DNA of 64,000 nt from Tolypocladium sp. Sup5 PDA-1 (taxonomy: Eukaryota; Ascomycota; Sordariomycetes; Hypocreales; Ophiocordycipitaceae): assembly GCA_000750105.3 (NCBI GenBank), contig JPHH03000093.1, forward strand, positions 21,248 to 85,247. Reading direction: 5' to 3'. Every line of letters begins with the position of its first letter. Positions within the stretch are counted from its first letter, which is position 1. Under the pieces are notes generated by a model, which was given only the letters and a program-made list of their open reading frames with translations, did no database searches and was not told the DNA's origin. Both the position numbers and the translations under genes were made by a program. Positions 51,851 through 61,744 of the stretch are shown here, piece after piece.

Positions 51851-53228
51851 ATGGAGGAGCACGCCTGCGAACCTGCTATGAGCATAACGCTCAGCCAGAA
51901 ACTCGGCATCGCTCCAGCGATACTTTCCCTTGGTATGTGCAAAATTCGCTCCGCTCTAGAGTCTAACGGGACTAAGACCCAATAGTTGGATCTATATTCA
52001 ATGGCCTTGTCATGGGAATATTTCGTGGCACGTCTGGCGCAAAGACTTACCGTCACCACATCATGGTGACGATCGTAAAGAAGGTGAGAGAGTCCTTAGA
52101 AACTCAATAAATGCCATTAGCTGACACTCCATGAAGTTGACGTGTAGGTTCAGTTCGTTGCAGCTGCAGTGCGTTCATTGATGCCTTGTTCTATGCTGTT
52201 TCTTGGGCTAATGATTCAGATACATCAACGAATCATTCGACCAAATCTATCTAAAGTTCTGTAAAGCCAATGACGTGCAGCCGGATTTCGTCAAGTCAAC
52301 CTCGGGAATGACTGGGTTTTGGGTTGGTGAGCGGGATGCAAGGTACATCATCATCAACTTTCACGGTACATCACCTCCGCTCTCCATTGGAGCGTTGCTA
52401 ACGGGAGCATCGAAGGAGGTGGATTTGCCATGGACGCCACAGATCAGTATCTCAAGTTTTGGCCCGCAATTCAGCAGCACCTCTCGGATCGTGGAATCAG
52501 AACTGCCTGGTTTTATCCTACTTATACTCTAACTCCACATGCATCATACCCGACCCAGTTCAACCAAGCGGTCAGTGCCCTGAAATATGTCCTGGAAGAT
52601 CTGGGTCGGAAGCCAGACGAGATAATTCTTGTCGGAGATTCTGCAGGGGCAAACTTATGTCTTGCAGTATTGTCCCATTTAAGACATCCTCATGACGAGG
52701 TTGCCAGGGTTGAGATACAAAGTCCACTCAAGGGCATGATTCTCCTGTCGCCCTGGTTGTCATTTGACTCTTCATGGCCGAGCATGGCACACAACTATCA
52801 TAAAGACATCGACTCTATTGACGCGTTAGATAATTGGTCCAAGGATTATTTGAACGGAAAGATGAGCGACAACTATACAGAGGCAGTCCTGCCACACAGC
52901 GAATGGTGGAAAAACGCCAGAGTCTCACGGACTCTTGTGGCTGCTGGGTCAGACGAAATGCTCATTGACTCTATTTTTTCATGGGTCAGCAAGTTCAAGG
53001 TGCGTTGGAAAAACTCTCTCATGAATGCTGCGGCTAACACACTAGCAGGACGCAGGCAACGAAACAACCTTCATTGTTGCCAAGGATGAATGCCATATAG
53101 CTCCGTTGATCTGGCCCATATTTGGCGACTTCCGTGAGACGCAACAATGCCAGGCAATTAAGAGCTGGATGGAAAAGGCGCTTTCGGACAAGCCTTCGGG
53201 CTGGCTCGATATAGAGGAGACCGAATGA
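51851..53228 (+). CDS. Alpha/beta hydrolase, hormone-sensitive-lipase type (HGGG motif)
   Basis: Six exons: 51851-51932, 51986-52083, 52137-52168 (32 nt), 52220-52365, 52416-52999, 53049-53228. Phases close to 373 residues. A hydrophobic N-terminal segment (ILSLVGSIFNGLVMGIF) may anchor the protein. The oxyanion-hole motif is HGGGF, split by intron 4. The nucleophile elbow is GDSAG, and the catalytic His is in DECHIAP; the acid is probably in GSDEML. This layout belongs to the arylacetamide-deacetylase/HSL-like esterases, which include fungal steryl-acetyl and monoterpene-lactone hydrolases. The real substrate cannot be inferred. No continuous frame covers the N-terminus; exon 3 was placed because it restores the family segment FSSLQLQYIN. 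Confidence 0.85.
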
Positions 53229-53574
53229 GATTCCAATCATTTTGAACACATAGTGAGACGAAGGAACACGGGCGTAGTTTATTATTCCATTTGTGTAAGA
53301 ACGAACTACCAAGTGGAGGGAGGCTACATAATAGATGCATAAAGTACAGATTATTGTTGCCAACCACCTCTGTTTTTGAAGTCTAGTTTGAGTCATGCCC
53401 CCTTTGGGAACAGAGAGGGAGCAGAGAGAATAGAGGGAGTAGAGGGTGAGTGTCTTTGTGTTTCTTGTTGTTTGGCCCTATCATGTGAACTTTTGCTCTA
53501 TCCGCCTTTCTAGTTTGCATGATACGCGTTGCAGTTACTTCAAGTTTGGCCTCCTTTGCCTGACAACCCAGAAA
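53229..53574. other. Convergent 3' region between hydrolase and HeLo-kinase genes
   Basis: 346 bp; includes a purine-rich GAGAGGGAG/GAGGGAGTAGAGGG tract at 53411-53447. No gene. Confidence 0.5.
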
Positions 53575-53790
53575 TCACACGTCAAGTCTGTTTAGTTGAA
53601 GGAGGACCTTAACGACGTTAGTTGGACTTCTAAATGGGTTCAAGGGTTGACGTACCTTCTCAATGTATCGGACCCCCACACGAATGCCGTCTTCATCTTC
53701 AAATTCATAGTGATCTCCAAAGTCTGCATTTTCAGGGTCCAAGCATGTCAAGCAAGTTTCAACTATCGCTGCAAACTTCGTGCCCATATA

Positions 53791-53793
53791 TTA
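53791..53793 (-). other. In-frame TAA stop interrupting the HeLo-pseudokinase gene
   Basis: The codons read Leu-Pro-stop-Tyr-Met-Gly-Thr-Lys. Family-conserved sequence resumes in the same frame at once, so this is a nonsense change rather than the natural end. Confidence 0.75.
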
Positions 53794-55138
53794 AGGCAGT
53801 TGAGACCGAGCCAGCCACACAAAGTCCTCCTTTGCTCTCGTTAAGAGGTATCGCGAAACCTGTTGCTTGGACAGGTCGAGTGGCAGGCCAAGCAAGCCCG
53901 AGGGCGTAGGGTTGCCATCGAACTGGTCATAGTCGACGAAACTCTTCCATAGGCCCACCTCAAGTAAACATACGCCCAAGCTGTATATATCGTGTTGCAC
54001 GATGTAATCATCGCAAGGGAAAGCCCCCTGACGGGAAGGATGGCGGTACAAGTTCTTCTCCCAGGCATCATCGCCACGCTGTAGACTCCTGCCGTCCTCC
54101 TTGCGGAAGCTCTCGAAACCGGACAAGAATATCGACGCCGTTTGCCGTCCAGTCACGTCAAACGTAAGGATTGTCTCTGGTCGGATGTTCTTGTGGACAA
54201 ACCCGAAGGTGTGGATGTAGCTGATGGACTTGGCCAGCTCTCGGGCGATCTCGAAACGATCAGAAAGGGGGTGGACAGTGGCTGTAGTGATGAGTTGGTC
54301 GCGGAGGCTTCGTGGATTTGAGAAGTCCGATGGCGCCCAGAAGACCAAGGTGAAAGACATTGTCGTCTCGGGAGTACCATTGAATATATGCACCTCTGCA
54401 ACAAACCCTTTACAGGGAAGAAGCCCAAAAGTATGAGGCTCGTCTTGTTGCAGCCTTGTCGCCAATTCTCGTACGTCTCGCTTCATAATCTGGTGGTTTG
54501 CCGATGCCGGGCAATCTATGCGATTCAATATGTACGTTGTGGCCCCGTTGGACCTCAATCTGTGCGCGATCTTGGCTTCGCTGAAGCGTATATCCGAGGT
54601 AGCCATGTCGTAGAGCTCTTCGGGCGGGAGGGATATTCCCAATCTGCTACTGCCGCACAGTCCATCCCTGATGGTCAGAGACGACGGGATAAGCCTTGAG
54701 ACGGCTGAATGCCCATTAGTAAGTTCTGTGTCTAGTTGCCGATCCGCCATCCTCAGGATGAGAAACCAAGACGGATCAGAAGTCCTTTGCCATGTCTCAA
54801 ACTCCTCTATGGCTTTGTCAAGACTCTCCTTCTTGAAGGCGTACTTTAACCTTCGGGGAACCAGCTTGGCCTCAGAGGCTGGACCGCTGTTCATGCTCTG
54901 TCCCTTGACAAGTCCCCTAAGCATCGACGTGACAAGTTCCAGCTTGCCGGCAAACATGCGCAGGGTCTGTTCATACAACGCTCGATGGTCTTCATCCATG
55001 ATGTGCTGAATACGCTTCAGGAACTCCAGTTGCACCTCACAACGGAGCCAACCCTGCTCGAGCCGCAGGATGCGTTCATTGATCTCCATTTCAGCGCCTT
55101 TGAGTGTGGCGATGAGGCATTTTGACTCTTTGCCATAT

Positions 55139-55194
55139 CTGATGTTTGAAAGTTAGACATATTGTTTCACAGGGGGCATGAATGGGGACCTTGC
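55139..55194 (-). other. Probable GC-AG intron in the HeLo-pseudokinase gene
   Basis: Donor GCAAGG, branch site TCTAAC, acceptor ATCAG; 56 nt. Using GC as donor gives Phe-Lys-Tyr-Gly-Lys across the junction in the frame of exon 2. The nearby GT four bases downstream shifts the frame. Confidence 0.6.
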
Positions 55195-55247
55195 TTGAAA
55201 CATAGATCCACTGTGGCAATAATCGCAAAGCCAAGTTCGACAGACAT

Positions 55248-56451
55248 GAAGTACGGACTTAGAGATAGCCGTAGAGTACTATGGGAGCTTCTGTGAGCAG
55301 GATGTATAGGAGTAGATTGCAGAGGTTGAGACGAGGCGGTTCGACGGCAAAGAATACCATGGAGAATGTAAACAAATTGAACCTCGGGCGAGGCGATGCA
55401 GGTTGCAATTGCAGGGGAGCCAAGGAAGCCGACATGGAAGCAGAGGATTCATTCTCGTTCCAGCTGGCGAGCTGAAAGTAAACCCCTGTTGGCCAGCCTC
55501 ATGTAGACGGGGCTCGTTCCGTTTGGGCGACCTTGGGCGTGACAAGGTCTATTAACGCCCGTCCTGACAGGCCACCCCCTCTCTCCAGTCTGGAGAGCCA
55601 ACCTGCAGGGGGGTCGTTGTGGCTGGGTAGTACAAGAGCTCCAATGCTACCAATTCGAGCTTGCGTACGGACGTACGGAGTATTTATACACATATCTGAA
55701 TACTCGTATCATGATTGCTTCATCACTATAGTATTATTGCCGAAGCCGGTAGCAGCGACCTAGGCAAGCTAGGTAGTTGATATGCTCGCAAGTTCGTGGT
55801 AGGGAATCCGTATATACCCCTTCTATGCGAAGCCTCTACTCTTATACTCGCCATTTATTTCCCCTATTCCTTGCTTTTTTTTTTCATTCTTCCTTGCCGT
55901 TACTTAGAGCTACATCGAGGTACTTCTAACTCTACTAGTAAATAAATTAAGTACCAGTATTATATATACCTCTCTTAACGTGGCTTCCAATTTGCTATAC
56001 CCATTGCAAGGTACGAACGAACGTCGGAGCCTTCGCACACTATAAGAGATGAATTGGCGCTCTGCCACAATCTAGCCACAATGGCCCCCCTGTAGGTTGG
56101 CTCTCTAGAGGAAGGAGGTGGCTTGTCAGAATAGGCGTGCATTGAGTCGTGACTGAAGTGCCCAACAAATGCAGTCAGCCTGCCACAGCCACCAATTTCT
56201 GCCCGACGACCAACAGCACCTAATATGTACATGTACCATTGTTCCGGGGCTACAAGCTTTCGGGACCGCCCTTGATGATGAAGGGCTCAGCTTCCTCCGT
56301 ACTGGACGCCTTATCCCTTGGACGGGCTGTCCCAGGCCCCTCTCCATCTTGGGCGCCTCCTCACCTGAGCTCCCAAGGTAGTGACCTTGGCCAACGAATC
56401 TATGGTGCACTGCTCCAAGCATCAAGATCCCTCACGCCACTGAAGAAATAG
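55248..56451. other. Intergenic region between two divergent kinase-type genes
   Basis: 1.2 kb, AT-rich at 55700-55980. An upstream exon of the following kinase gene may lie in 56160-56450, because the kinase frame is open for 22 codons before its first ATG, but no in-phase splice junction could be fixed. Confidence 0.4.
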
Positions 56452-58277
56452 CCTCACCTGGTGTTCATACCGCCCGACCGTTTCTGGCACAGCAATACCC
56501 CGCTGCGAGGACAAGTCATGGCAGGGCAAGGAAGCCTGCCCGAACTCGTTCGCGACTCGAAGCTAGAGACCAGCTTCCTGCAGGACAAAGGCCTCCACAT
56601 CACAGTACACACCAGGTCATGGGGCCACCGAGTCGCGTCCAGGAGGGACAAATGGGCCCGTGGCGAAGTCCTTGGGAGCGGCAGCTATGGAGTGGTATGG
56701 TTGGAACGGGCGGTCGAGGACGACAAGGCTGCCAGTCCCACGTTCCGCGCCGTGAAAGAGGTTCGCAACTACAGCCACAAGATCGATAGTGGTATGTACG
56801 TACGCGAGCTGGAGGCGTTGGCAAAGTTCTACAAGATAAGGTAAGGTAGCTATTCTCTAGCTATGTTTGTGTGCTAATATTGATTAATTACTCAGTACGA
56901 AGATTACTTTGTCAAGTACTATGGATGGTATGAACATCAACGATCACTATGTATTGCCATGGAGTACTGCGAGTTTGGCGACTTGAGGACGTATCTACTC
57001 GAGCATGACAGCCTGCCTGAAACTGAGGCAGAAGACATTGCTTCACAAATTCTCAGAGCGTTGTCTTTTATGCATGCAGAAGGTTTCGCCCACAGGGATG
57101 TGAAGCCAGCGGTATGTCCAGTGCCAACCGGTTACAGTACAGCTTGTCTAATGCTCCAAGCCAGAACATCCTCATCAAGCAAAAGCCTCCTCACGGCTGG
57201 TGGGTCAAGGTTTGCGACCTGGGGCTTACGAAGAGGACCGAGGGACTGGGTGCATCCACAACCGTACGGGGAACACCCGACTTCATGCCTCCAGAGCTGG
57301 TTGCCTTCAGCGGGAACCCGAGAACCGCGGACCTGTTTTTCGCCGACATGTGGTGTTTCGGCGAAACGGTTTTTCGGATACTTACCGGGCAAAAGACATT
57401 CTCCAACCTCGAAGACCTTCTCGCGTACCAAGCCGGTCACACAGAGTTCCCTAGTCAAGCTCTGAAGCAAGTTCATGCGAGCAATGCGGGGATAGACTTC
57501 ATCTGCTCGCTGATGAAACCGGAACCCAGCGCGCGACTCACGACCGCCAAAGCACTGGGGCATGCGTGGATCGGCCATGCACCAGAGCAGACGCCAACGT
57601 ATTCCGAATTCGCATCCCGCCAGAAATGGCCCTGCAAAGCGGATGTACGGCCCTACGACCAGTTGACCCAACCGTCAGGGGAATGGAGCACAACTGCGGA
57701 TAACCGAACTCCTGGTCCTTTTCCACGCTTGGATGGTAACAAGATCAGTTACATACCTCCGTCTGCTGCGCTACAGCAGAGTTACATGGCACTTTCCCCA
57801 TTCTACAGACCAACACTTAACAAAAGCAACGTTTCGACCAGACCATCTGGGGGCGTGAGTAGTCCTGCTCGGTTTCCTCACCAGAACGTCTACTTTCTAC
57901 CTGGCGACGGTATTATGCGCCAGGCCATTACCACCGATATCTGCGGACATCTGGGCCTGGACGCCATTGCAAAACCCGGTTGGTATCAGGTAAGCTCAAC
58001 TGCTGTCGCACCCTGGTATTCCACTGATCGCCGAGTTCTGAGTGTGTCTTTACTCTCACAGAACCCTCAGACTGGAAAAATGATACAGGGTTTCTACGTT
58101 ACAACGTATAGAAACCTCACGACTGTAAGTGGCCACAGAGCTGAGTCAAAGTCTCAAGGGCTAACACCTCTCCAGGCCATGGTGGAATGTCTCAAAGCTG
58201 ATTCTGCCCGATATGCTGCAATATTGTCAAACAGAGAGAAGAGGAGGCCTCTGGAAAAGGTCTCGCCGCGACAGTAA
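56452..58277 (+). pseudogene. Serine/threonine protein kinase gene with a one-base frame break at its first visible splice junction
   Basis: Coding blocks: about 56452-56840 (first ATG 56518), 56896-57111, 57165-57989, 58062-58124, 58176-58277. Kinase motifs are complete: P-loop GSGSYGVVWLE, AVKEV lysine, HRDVKPAN, DLG in place of DFG, and PPE as APE. About 190 residues of unclassified C-terminal sequence follow. The last four blocks join perfectly. The first does not: the donor after AAGATAAG (56840) leaves two bases of a codon, but the only acceptor, ACTCAG at 56895, starts the next block on a codon boundary (TAC GAA GAT). Normal splicing would therefore shift the frame and meet a stop. One missing G after the acceptor would explain this. 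A sequencing error, an unusual splice site or a true pseudogene cannot be told apart. The N-terminus probably extends upstream. Confidence 0.65.
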
Positions 58278-58683
58278 GGAGTAGTGCGTGAAATGTACAT
58301 ATTGCGCACAGCAGGTTCCGGAAATGCAGGAGGGGGAGGGTGGAAGGTGTTTATGCACACGGACCGGTAGCAACCGTTGCCTTATTCTGCAGTGCAACAT
58401 TGCGTGCAACTCGAAGCTCGATTATCGGTACATAACAAAAGGTTTTCCTCATCCATGGTATACATAAACGACACTAATATAAACATAGCCTACAATGACC
58501 TCGTAGATTCTTGAAGGATTAATCAAGTCCATATTTCGCTTTGCTATACTAGATGTAGGTAGGCTGGGTGGCTCGCTATTCTGCGCCATATCCCAATGCA
58601 CGGTGGCTCAAGTGTATCCCTTGTGGCCCGATAACCTGAACCTGAAAAAGAATGCCGTTTCAGTTACAAGGATCCCTACTACC
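58278..58683. other. Convergent 3' region between kinase and metallo-beta-lactamase genes
   Basis: 406 bp, 3' flanks only. Confidence 0.5.
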
Positions 58684-59559
58684 CTAGATTCGAGACTCAG
58701 TTGCTGTTTGAAACACACCCATCGCCCCCAAAATAATCGCCCCCGTGTTATAGCGATCCGGATACAGCTGGATCATGGCGGCCACAATATCTCGAGCTGA
58801 CTTTGGCTTCCCCTCGACAACTCTTTCAAAGTCCCTGATATACTGCTTCGTGTTGGCCAGATGCCACCGCCCCATAACCTCGCCCTCCTGGCAGTGGCCC
58901 GGGACCACATACCATGGGTCCAGCGCCTCGACCTTCTCCACTGCCCGAATCCATTCCGCCCGCTTGGCGGCAGTGTTCGCCTCCATAAGCATCTGATGCA
59001 CCTGCCCGTAGACCACGTCTCCGCACACAGCCAGCCGCAGGTCAGGCACCCAGAGCACCGTGGAATCGTACGTGTCCGAGTGTCCCACCTCGACGGCCTG
59101 GAACGTCCATCGGTTCTGGAGCGTGAACTGGTTGCTCAGCGGCAGCGGCTCTGCCAGGACAAAGGGCTGCTGGATCTCCCCAGGAAACCTCGACGCCCAT
59201 TGGAACTGGAAGATGTCCTCTTCGACCTGCTGCTGCATGTGGCGCACCGTCCCTGCCGTAGCCACGGCACGGGCTTCGGGAAACTTCTGAAGCAGCAGCG
59301 GGAGCCCGAAGAAGTGGTCCCCGTGGCCATGGGTGACGTAGATGTACGACAGCTTACGCTTCGGGGCGATGCGCTCGATCCATGCGATCAGTTCTTGGGT
59401 CTGCTTGATGGTAATGGGCGTGTCCACCAGCACGGCCTCGGCCGCCGAGTAGATTAATGTACACGAGATGGGAGACCAGAGACCGCCGCCTTTGCCCTTG
59501 CCGGGCGTTTTGAAGGCGACGGGAGGGGCGATGTAAACTGCGGAGCGGAGGTCAGACAT
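58684..59559 (-). CDS. Metallo-beta-lactamase-fold hydrolase
   Basis: A complete 291-residue intronless protein. The metal-binding motif HGHGDH lies in VTHGHGDHFFG (about residues 76-86). Further ligands are likely in VGHSDTYDS and DPWYVVPGHCQ, and the Asp bridging the metals in VCGDVVYGQ. The fold serves hydrolases of thioesters, lactones and phosphodiesters; related fungal proteins are annotated as metallo-hydrolases acting on small molecules. There is no signal peptide, so it is probably cytosolic. It is divergent from the enoyl-CoA hydratase gene over 503 bp, which hints at joint use in acyl-CoA or lactone metabolism; this is inference. Confidence 0.85.
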   Translation of the reverse strand: MSDLRSAVYIAPPVAFKTPGKGKGGGLWSPISCTLIYSAAEAVLVDTPITIKQTQELIAWIERIAPKRKLSYIYVTHGHGDHFFGLPLLLQKFPEARAVATAGTVRHMQQQVEEDIFQFQWASRFPGEIQQPFVLAEPLPLSNQFTLQNRWTFQAVEVGHSDTYDSTVLWVPDLRLAVCGDVVYGQVHQMLMEANTAAKRAEWIRAVEKVEALDPWYVVPGHCQEGEVMGRWHLANTKQYIRDFERVVEGKPKSARDIVAAMIQLYPDRYNTGAIILGAMGVFQTATESRI

Positions 59560-60062
59560 GGCGGAGCGGTACCAGGATACTGGAGTTGGGGTGAACGCAA
59601 GATTGGTTTGAGAAATATGGGTTTACGGCAAGATATATGGGACGACAGTGTATTTATCTGCTCATTATTGCAAGGTCTTGTACTCGCTTTGGCGGGATAC
59701 GAGAGCTGAATATGCCAGAATACTGAACCGAAGTTGAGATCTAACCGGTGATTACGTAGACTTAAAAATCTAGTACAGATGTAAGTCGGAGACAATGTCT
59801 AATCGCTATGTCGTTACGCAGACCTGCAGACCTCGGTCCCGATTGAATGGGCTTATTAGGCTTTTTCGGGGTTCGGAGTCGGTACTGTTTGACTGATTAC
59901 AATATCGACATCCAGGCAGTTGAATGCGGAGTATATCCCGAGGGTAGTCTCGCAAATGTAGCATGAGCTTCCTATATCAGCTCCTCATGAAGGCCTCAAC
60001 TCTCTCACGCGACTCAAACAGTCTCTCTGGCGTTAAATCCAGAGCCAACTACAAGTCTCATC
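59560..60062. promoter_or_regulatory. Divergent promoter of MBL-fold and enoyl-CoA hydratase genes
   Basis: 503 bp between the start codons; no ORF and no clear TATA box. Confidence 0.5.
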
Positions 60063-61144
60063 ATGGCCGACAATACTCCAACCGTTACGATCCCCATCAC
60101 CTATGCCAATGCCCCAGACAGCCATGTCCGGATCACCAACTACCCGGAGTCGCCTTCCGGGGTAACGCCCATCCAAATTGTGGCGCTCAACCGCCCCGAC
60201 AAGCTCAATGCGATTACGTCGGATATGATCTCTAAGCTGATTGCTGTTTTCAAAGCTGTTGACCTGGACGACCGGGTCAAGGTCGTCGTCTTGACCGGCA
60301 AAGGCAAGGCGTTCAGCGCCGGAATCGACCTAACCATGGACACCAGCCAGGCGAAGAACTTGTCGGCGCCGAGTGAGATGCGCGACCCGGGAGGCACTCT
60401 GGCACTGGCCATGTTCAATTGCAGCAAGCCCATCATTGTGGCGTACAATGGCCTCTCCGTGGGGATTGGCATGACGTCTACCCTGGCGGCTACTATCCGG
60501 TGAGTTGCCCATGCCTCAAGAGGCCATCGCAAGAGTCGAATTGACGGCCCATCACTCTCATCTCAGCATCGCACCTCGCACGGCCGAGTTTGGCTTCCCC
60601 TTTTCACGCATCGGCATCACCATGGAGTCGTGCAGCTCGTACTTTCTGCCGCGCATGGTCGGCTACAGCAACGCTACATACCTGCTGGCCACGGGGAGGA
60701 GGTATCCCGCAGACTCGTCGGTCCTGCACGGCATCTTCGCGGAGCTCGTGCCCGAGCCCAAGGACGTTCTTCCGCGCGCCATTGAGCTTGCGCAGGACAT
60801 TCTCACCAACGTGAGCTTGATGGCGGTCCACCTGAACCGACAGCTCATCTGGAGGAATCCCGGCACCGCGGAGGGCGCCCACCTGGTGGACAGCCCGCTG
60901 CTGTACGACATGTTTGGTGGACAGTGAGTTTTTCCCGATTGCATGCCTCTTTTCGATTACCGTCATTTACTGACACCAAATGTCTAGCGACCACCTCGAG
61001 TTCAAGCAGTCGTTCTTTGGGAAGCGCAAGCCAGCGTTCGCCGATAAGCTGGAGGAGAACGCCCCACGGACGTACCCCTGGTGGAATGAGCTGTCAGTGC
61101 AGACGAGGCCGAAAGCCGAGCCTGCGTCTGGCAGTAAACTCTGA
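60063..61144 (+). CDS. Peroxisomal enoyl-CoA hydratase/isomerase
   Basis: Three exons: 60063-60499, 60567-60923, 60988-61144; the frame closes to 316 residues. Crotonase-fold motifs are clear: LNRPDKLNAI near the N-terminus, the first oxyanion-hole strand KAFSAGIDLT, the second in NGLSVGIGMT, and a following acidic residue in GITMESCSSYFLP, the position of the catalytic Glu of many peroxisomal enoyl-CoA isomerases. The C-terminus is Ser-Lys-Leu, a perfect PTS1 signal, so the enzyme should act in peroxisomal beta-oxidation of unsaturated or unusual acyl chains. The adjacent divergent gene is a metallo-beta-lactamase-fold protein. Confidence 0.92.
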
Positions 61145-61744
61145 ATCGACGGCCGGGCATATCCGCCGCACAAGTGTAGTGCCGAGTCTCCTGTCGATGT
61201 GGGCATGGAGGAGAGTGAAGTTGCACCGACGCAGCGGTTTGCAGCTGTGCTAGGGGCATTTAAATCCATCCGGATCCCCATGACTGCTCCCCACTCATGG
61301 GGGAACTGATCAGGGACAGAAACACATGGCATGTGCCTCAGGTGAGTGTGGAGCAGTCACGGGGATTCTGATGTGTGTAAGTGGCCGTAGTAGCTGTCCC
61401 GGGCAGGGTGTTGACTGTTGAGTCGTCGATAATGCATGAAGCATACCTGAGTCAACCGCAGTTCGTCTCATTTTGAGTGAAGTCAAAGCTACAGTGATGA
61501 GGTGATCATCCCGAGCCGAGGATAATCGAGTCCCAAGACGGCATGGCGTGCTTGCTCCACACGGCATTGCCCACGACTCAGGAGATGCGAACCCCGGCTC
61601 CAGGCCTTAAGCTCGAGGCGCGCCTCCGGCCGTAATCATCTGGGAGTCTGGGTCTCTCACATCAAATCAACATCATCAAGAACTAGATCGATCGCATAAT
61701 CAAGCAGCGTGCCTTATTACTGCATTGCCTATAGAATCTTCGCC
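61145..61744. other. Intergenic region before the bZIP gene
   Basis: 600 bp, promoter of the bZIP gene; no other gene seen. Confidence 0.5.

Larger units (their letters stand above)
53575..55247 (-). pseudogene. HeLo-domain / pseudokinase protein gene with an in-frame stop codon
   Basis: Exons: 55247-55195, 55138-53656, 53607-53575. The N-terminal half has the helical HeLo-like (prion-inhibition/propagation) profile (SVELGFAIIATVDLCFK..., ERILRLEQGWLRCEVQLEFL). The C-terminal half is a kinase-like domain whose catalytic loop reads HKNIRPE instead of HRDLKPE, as is usual for this fungal pseudokinase family. A TAA at 53793-53791 interrupts the frame, yet the same frame continues beyond it with the conserved family end (TCLTCLDPENADFGD, EFEDEDGIRVGVRYIEK) and a normal final intron. 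A protein ending at the stop would have 466 residues instead of about 521. Exon 1 joins exon 2 in frame only with a GC donor (AA|GCAAGG). Relatives act in allorecognition cell death. A truncated but functional allele is possible. Confidence 0.75.
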
